This document shows, one piece after another, positions 41,388 to 44,693 of a stretch of DNA of 44,693 nt (positions within the stretch are counted from its first letter, which is position 1; each line of letters begins with the position of its first letter). The position numbers were made by a program, and so were the translations under genes. The stretch comes from a virus. Under the pieces are notes generated by a model, which saw only the letters and a list, made by a program, of their open reading frames with translations, was not told where the DNA came from and did no database searches. The stretch is taken from the IMG/VR virus record IMGVR_UViG_3300046674_000228, positions 1 to 44,693 of that record. One strand, 5' to 3'.

Positions 41388-42280
41388 TCGTTCTCCTCAA
41401 TAATGTCGTCATCGTAACCATAAGTGTTGAGCTTAAAGTTAACTTGTTCCATCAAAGTTGTATCAAGCTTTTCAAGCTGTGCATCACACAAGGCATCAAA
41501 CCTGCACCATTCACAAGTTGTCTTAACTAGTGCTGGCTTAACTTCTTCATCAATTTGTGCTCGGGTAAGCAACTTCAATGCCTGAATACGCCTAGCTTGA
41601 ACAGCGTGGTTCTCAGTAATAGTTGCGATCTTAACGTGAGAAGGGTCATGTTCAACCCTCTTAAATGTTTCCTTGGCATCGGGTCGAAAACGAACTTCGT
41701 TGTAAAGAACGTGAGGTACCTTTTCATTCGGATACATATAACGCAGTGCCCGAATGTAATTAGGTCCCTGGGCATTCATCTTAACAGCTCGGGCGTTCCA
41801 GAAGTTACCAAGAAACTTATGGTCAACCGGAGCAATCATACCCTTGAACTTACCACCCCTGTAGCGAATAGTAAGGTCGATACGTCCTACAAATTCAAAG
41901 GTAGGATCAGCAACCTTATTTTCGATACCAAGGATTTCCCACTCGTACATGTCTCGTTCGTAGTACTCAAAGTACAGCTTCATAAGAGCTGCAAGCTCTG
42001 AAAACATCTGAGACTTAACATGGTCTCCGGCTGCCATCTTATCGAAACAAGCTTCAGTCAGAGTATTTACTACGAACTTAGCAGCTTCCTTGTGAGGGAT
42101 GCCATCCTTAATCCTTGTGTAATAAGCCTCAAGGGCTGAATGACCCATAACACCCTTAGATACAGAAGGACCATCTGTTAGTTGAGCAAGCTGGTAATCA
42201 GGGTGGTACTTATACTTCCAAGCAGTAGCGCACTTGTTGTAGTCAGATACCTGACTTGTTGAAACCGGCTTCGCACCCAT
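41384..42280 (-). CDS. Cas4/RecB-like PD-(D/E)XK nuclease, 298 aa
   Basis: ATG at 42280 (MGAKPVSTSQVSDYNKCATAW) chosen because an upstream ATG would run deep into the previous gene. The core has VGRIDLTIRYRGGKFKGMIAPVDHKFLGNFW (catalytic Asp and the D-x-K/E-x-K type motif). A C-terminal cluster (TTCEWCRFDALCDA) with three Cys near an N-terminal Cys (NKC) is the 4Fe-4S site of Cas4-like exonucleases. It would resect DNA ends for the Sak4 system. Antisense motif copy at 41856-41865 codes YRG beside the active site. Confidence 0.85.
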   Translation of the reverse strand: MGAKPVSTSQVSDYNKCATAWKYKYHPDYQLAQLTDGPSVSKGVMGHSALEAYYTRIKDGIPHKEAAKFVVNTLTEACFDKMAAGDHVKSQMFSELAALMKLYFEYYERDMYEWEILGIENKVADPTFEFVGRIDLTIRYRGGKFKGMIAPVDHKFLGNFWNARAVKMNAQGPNYIRALRYMYPNEKVPHVLYNEVRFRPDAKETFKRVEHDPSHVKIATITENHAVQARRIQALKLLTRAQIDEEVKPALVKTTCEWCRFDALCDAQLEKLDTTLMEQVNFKLNTYGYDDDIIEENE

Positions 42281-42587
42281 TGCTACAGAACACATCCTTA
42301 ACTGGAAAGTAATTCTTAGATCGAGCAATATAAATTACAGAAGATACTGCGTAAGGTTCAGGTCGTTGAGTACAAGGTCGGAGAGTAGTACTAATAAAAA
42401 GGTCATCACACCAAGTACACTGGTAAACTACTTTGTCTTGTTCCGGTTTACCACAAAACCCATGAACCAAAATACCAAGGGAATCAGAATAACGAGTATC
42501 ATTATCCCAATTCCGATACCTACGGCAAGTGCAAGTAGATCGTTCCAGTTCATTAGGCAGCCCATCTATTAGATGAATAACACCCAT
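42243..42587 (-). CDS. Zinc-binding hypothetical protein, 114 aa
   Basis: Several cysteine pairs (CTC, CTWCDD, CSNGCEAGF) predict two zinc-binding sites, and the middle has many Arg/Tyr/Asp residues. Overlaps the nuclease start by 38 bases. No specific family recognised. Confidence 0.6.
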   Translation of the reverse strand: MGVIHLIDGLPNELERSTCTCRRYRNWDNDTRYSDSLGILVHGFCGKPEQDKVVYQCTWCDDLFISTTLRPCTQRPEPYAVSSVIYIARSKNYFPVKDVFCSNGCEAGFNKSGI

Positions 42588-43201
42588 TAATCTTTAACCT
42601 TTTTAATGGTAACTTTAGACCATCGAAGAATGTTATCTGCTAGTTCTTCAATGGACGCATCACAGGGATCATGTGGTGGATAGTTACTTCCCCAAACGTA
42701 CGTCTCATCATTAGTAGCATGCCAGCGATTGTGACAATTATGGCAAATACGATGGACATTGCCGGAGTCATTATTAAGGGTGTTCTTATCGGGGCCGTGA
42801 TGACGAGCTTCTTGTTTCCCATCGACACAGCCAACAATAGGCTTGTTACCTCCACAATTGGATTGTCTCGCCCACTCACAATCTGCCTCTCTATTTAGCG
42901 GATACATTTCCGCAGCACGTTTACGACCTGTAGATTGTTGGTCCTTAAGATTAGCATCATCTTTGTAAGTATTTATTTGTCGTACGGGAACCCCTGGTCT
43001 GGATTCATTTGGAATCGAAGTTCGTCCCACTCCTGTTGCTGCTGAAGTGCCATCTTCTTCGACTTCCAATGAATTAGAGCTATCATGCTGCACGCTACTA
43101 GAAACGCTGCCAAAAGAATTAACCAATTCATCATTGCATCGCTCATTAAACTCACACTCCCAAATTCTACCCATAAGACAAGCAACACATTTAATGGCCA
43201 T
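42587..43201 (-). CDS. HNH endonuclease, 204 aa
   Basis: The C-terminal half contains the segment ARHHGPDKNTLNNDSGNVHR and then ICHNCHNRWH, the HNH signature with zinc cysteines, plus CVDGKQ and C-rich flanks. The N-terminal half is Ser/Asp/Glu-rich and disordered with a Cys pair (CVAC). HNH enzymes in this position often nick or cut DNA near packaging sites or act as free-standing homing-type nucleases. Its ATG overlaps the preceding gene's stop. Confidence 0.85.
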   Translation of the reverse strand: MAIKCVACLMGRIWECEFNERCNDELVNSFGSVSSSVQHDSSNSLEVEEDGTSAATGVGRTSIPNESRPGVPVRQINTYKDDANLKDQQSTGRKRAAEMYPLNREADCEWARQSNCGGNKPIVGCVDGKQEARHHGPDKNTLNNDSGNVHRICHNCHNRWHATNDETYVWGSNYPPHDPCDASIEELADNILRWSKVTIKKVKD

Positions 43202-43343
43202 TTACCGATGAACCTTCTTCGTCAGGAACTTCCTGTTCAGAAAGGATATCATCAGTATCAGATTTAATCTCGTCTATCTCAGCAATTGAAGCAAATTTTT
43301 TAAGGTAAATGTTAATAGCAAACTGGTGACTATACTTGTGCAT
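43191..43343 (-). CDS. Small acidic hypothetical protein, 50 aa
   Basis: ATG at 43343 with GGACG upstream; TAA at 43191 overlaps the HNH start. A His/Tyr/Phe-rich start and an acidic end (SEQEVPDEEGSSV). No family recognised. A terminator hairpin lies immediately upstream (43360-43393). Confidence 0.55.
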   Translation of the reverse strand: MHKYSHQFAINIYLKKFASIAEIDEIKSDTDDILSEQEVPDEEGSSVNGH

Positions 43344-43359
43344 TATCGTCCAAAACGAA

Positions 43360-43393
43360 AGAAGGACTAGCGCGGAGTTACGCTAGCCCTTCT
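43360..43393 (-). terminator. Terminator ending the structured region
   Basis: On the minus strand the arms AGAAGGGCTAGCG and CGCTAGTCCTTCT (43393-43381 with 43372-43360) pair over 13 bases with one G-U pair, followed by TTCGTTTTGG. The loop has eight bases. Confidence 0.65.
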
Positions 43394-43397
43394 TAGC

Positions 43398-43683
43398 TCG
43401 GCTAGCTTACAGATGTGAGTCATGGTTATCTGCTACGGAAGTACAGGGACCCGTAGAGTAGGCTCAGAATTTAGATGGTGTCTAAACTCCTAATTCTGAG
43501 CTTTGCCATCTTGCATCGGTAAGCTAGACCTCTATAGTTAACTTCCTTAAAACAAACTTAAGGAACAGTTAACGGATTTTGGGTAAGGGCGAGAGCTGAA
43601 TTAGAAGGCGACTAGTTCAAAGGCCCGGTCCGGCCCGCTCTCACCCTTACACCAAAAGGGTACCACAAAAAGAGGTCTGTCAA
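43398..43683 (-). ncRNA. Candidate structured noncoding RNA or leader
   Basis: A transcript starting near 43646 on the minus strand, from TTGACA (43683-43678) and TACCCT (43662-43657), would contain three successive hairpins (43650-43583, 43573-43537, 43501-43462) and end at the terminator 43393-43360. The -35/-10 spacing is 15, shorter than ideal, so the promoter is the weak point. It could equally be the attenuated leader of the HNH operon. Confidence 0.35.
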
Positions 43684-43720
43684 ACCGTATTGACACAAGG
43701 TACCACCTCACCCATACGAA

Positions 43721-43885
43721 CTAGCCACATGGGTTCCGGTTGCTAGGTGTCTTTCGGCCAGATGGTTCAATCTCAGACAATCGTACAGAAATGGGCTTGA
43801 TCGGCAGCGAAGGGAGCACGGAGCGTATCGACCAGTCCCGAAGAGCGTTATTTAACAAAGAGTTAATCTCATGATGACTTGTCAC
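43721..43885 (-). CDS. Possible small protein, 54 aa
   Basis: GTG start at 43885, close to the stop of gene 43869-44141, giving a helical N-terminus (HHEINSLLNNALRDWSI) and basic C-terminus. Composition is plausible but there is no clear ribosome-binding site or family. It may be noncoding. Confidence 0.25.
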   Translation of the reverse strand: MTSHHEINSLLNNALRDWSIRSVLPSLPIKPISVRLSEIEPSGRKTPSNRNPCG

Positions 43886-44141
43886 CTGAACCTGAAGTGT
43901 GAGCCACATAGCAATCCTCACTACAATAATTAGTTGAAGTAGGCATAAAACAAAAGTCACACATCTGAAAATCGTAAAGGTCACTATAAAGTTTATTTAG
44001 ATCTGCGTATGACGAACAGTCATCCTCGTCAGGAACATCAGTGTTATGCATGGTAATTACCTGAAGTTCCTGACTTTCCCTATTACGCTGTATAGGAACT
44101 ATGACACTGTCATACTTGTTAGTCGTTATGTCCTGAGACAT
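43869..44141 (-). CDS. Zinc-binding hypothetical protein, 90 aa
   Basis: CDFC and CSEDC near the C-terminus predict a small zinc site, preceded by a polar helical region. Starts ATG at 44141 and overlaps the upstream gene by 23 bases. Unrecognised early protein. Confidence 0.6.
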   Translation of the reverse strand: MSQDITTNKYDSVIVPIQRNRESQELQVITMHNTDVPDEDDCSSYADLNKLYSDLYDFQMCDFCFMPTSTNYCSEDCYVAHTSGSGDKSS

Positions 44142-44619
44142 TAGTATTAAACTCTTCCTTCATAATCTTAATCCCCTCCCGAACACCAAGTCGGTATCCC
44201 TCGTTGAACTTCTCAGCGTTCTGCTGAGTTACCTTAGCTACTCCTTGAATATTTCCTTCCAGAACACCATCACTATAAATCTTATGCATTTCATCTGCGG
44301 AATAAGTAGGTGCTACAGGCCCTTCATAAATCTCTGCAACAGTTACATCTTCTGCTACAGGGGCCGTCTCGCACTTATGAACAAGGTGCGTAAGTCCAAA
44401 CAAGAAAACTTCAAAATTAGCAATCTTAGAAACAAAGCCATCCCTAATAAGCTTCTTTACATTCTTATCAACTACTTCAGGAGTCATATTGTAAGAAGAC
44501 TTGCCACCCCAAAAATCATTATTAATATCCGTAAGAGTATCAACATCCCACTCAACGCGACCACCGCGAGAAGAGTATTGCATAACCTGAAGAAGACGGT
44601 AAGAATGAGGAATTGGCAT
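44119..44619 (-). CDS. Winged-helix-like hypothetical protein, 166 aa
   Basis: The N-terminal 90 residues look like a winged helix (TPEVVDKNVKKLIRDGFVSK), then a linker with PVA from the motif at 44354-44363 (APVAEDV) and a one-mismatch copy at 44312 (GPVAPT), and a charged helical C-terminus. Start ATG at 44619 behind AAGGATTAACT. Possibly a regulator; no specific family. Confidence 0.6.
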   Translation of the reverse strand: MPIPHSYRLLQVMQYSSRGGRVEWDVDTLTDINNDFWGGKSSYNMTPEVVDKNVKKLIRDGFVSKIANFEVFLFGLTHLVHKCETAPVAEDVTVAEIYEGPVAPTYSADEMHKIYSDGVLEGNIQGVAKVTQQNAEKFNEGYRLGVREGIKIMKEEFNTNVSGHND

Positions 44620-44642
44620 AGTTAATCCTTAATGTTAGTTTA

Positions 44643-44676
44643 GCTACAGGAGTATAAGTAGCTATTGCGACAGGGG
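44643..44676. repeat. Two direct motif copies near the right edge
   Basis: GCTACAGGAG (44643-44652, one mismatch) and GCGACAGGGG (44667-44676) in the same orientation, 24 bases apart, upstream (in transcription) of the gene at 44119-44619. No gene is visible in 44620-44693. Confidence 0.6.
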
Positions 44677-44693
44677 TAAGCCTTAATTTCCAC

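Larger units (their letters stand above)
43344..43720. other. Noncoding structured region of the right arm
   Basis: About 375 bases without a convincing gene. Read on the minus strand it holds a candidate promoter (43657-43683), a 14-bp stem (43583-43596 with 43637-43650), a stem GTTAAC/CCTTAA with partner (43537-43573), a 10-bp inverted repeat GCTCAGAATT/AATTCTGAGC (43462-43471 with 43492-43501) and a terminator (43360-43393). Confidence 0.5.
898..44676. repeat. Dispersed 10-bp repeat CCCCTGTMGC / GCKACAGGGG (40 copies)
   Basis: Exact copies read as GCTACAGGGG on the plus strand start at 898, 1841, 3414, 5724, 6316, 21825, 22562, 25032, 25307, 25551, 28442, 31583, 34611 and 44354; as GCGACAGGGG at 3011, 4301, 4913, 5217, 5565, 28951 and 44667; as CCCCTGTAGC at 985, 6975, 8568, 9919, 10946, 14372, 15416, 16646, 17231, 23055, 24299, 24329, 27177, 30501, 31524, 31551, 37273 and 41856; as CCCCTGTCGC at 9234. 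The two bases after the motif are usually purines (CCCCTGTMGCRR). One-mismatch copies are also frequent, e.g. 11616, 12546, 25127, 25970, 28632, 34830, 37643, 38980, 39127, 39737, 44312 and 44643. Of the exact copies, 21 lie in genes in sense orientation, 10 in genes in antisense orientation and 9 between genes. Chance expectation for both variants on both strands is about 0.2. Function is unknown. Confidence 0.95.

Noticed and set aside
43583-43650. tRNA-like cloverleaf in the right noncoding region
   Set aside because: Stem lengths and the T-loop consensus do not fit; only the outer stem is strong.
3011-44363. Motif as a protein-level cleavage site for a phage protease
   Set aside because: The bases are constant even though synonymous codons would do, copies occur outside genes and in antisense with other peptides, and no prohead protease gene is recognised.
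898-44676. CRISPR array made of the dispersed motif
   Set aside because: Spacing is irregular from tens to thousands of bases, repeats are 10 bp and lie in both orientations, often in genes; there are no Cas genes besides the Cas4-like recombination nuclease.

Overview
The window reads as all or nearly all of a short-tailed, P22/T7-like (podovirus-type) double-stranded DNA phage of an actinobacterium. The evidence for the host is a WhiB-family regulator, a two-domain CHAP plus peptidoglycan-binding endolysin, frequent GTG/TTG starts and a WhiB gene that looks leaderless. The evidence for the virion type is a terminase, long portal, scaffold, capsid, connector and tail-hub gene order, then very large internal/ejection proteins, with no sheath, tail tube or tape-measure cassette. 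I see no integrase, excisionase, tRNA, CRISPR array, insertion sequence or phage RNA polymerase, so a lytic lifestyle is likely. Base composition is moderate, unlike a typical high-GC actinobacterial chromosome.

Layout. Left arm (15-8477), minus strand: about 25 small, tightly packed early genes, mostly unknown, many with CxxC zinc-type motifs, started by a control region at about 8478-9338. Middle block (9339-33459), plus strand: HTH protein, small terminase, three tandem fibre-like genes, large terminase, portal, an Acb2-like anti-CBASS candidate, scaffold, major capsid, connectors, tail hub, LysM protein, Gln-rich protein, a 1441-residue internal protein, NlpC/P60 and lytic transglycosylase proteins, holin candidate, endolysin, WhiB. 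Right arm (33506-44619), minus strand: zinc protein, RuvC-like resolvase, family A DNA polymerase split into separate exonuclease and polymerase genes, SLOG protein, primase-helicase, ssDNA-binding-type protein, Sak4-like ATPase, Cas4-like nuclease, HNH protein and small proteins. If the ends were joined, the two minus-strand arms would form one continuous early/replication block opposite one late block. A bidirectional terminator at 33465-33501 separates the converging transcripts.

The most unusual property is a 10-bp sequence, CCCCTGTMGC (reverse complement GCKACAGGGG), that I count 40 times by eye, against fewer than one expected by chance. It occurs in genes and between genes, in both orientations. 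Inside genes in sense orientation it is always read in the frame giving Pro-Val-Ala. Inverted copies form hairpins, including a capsid-gene terminator and a 97-bp folded element. It resembles no repeat I can name with confidence and is the best candidate for an undescribed system here. Other points of note are an Acb2-like cyclic-nucleotide sponge candidate among the head genes, a membrane protein encoded out of frame inside a zinc protein gene, a possible structured noncoding RNA at 43360-43683, and the split polymerase.
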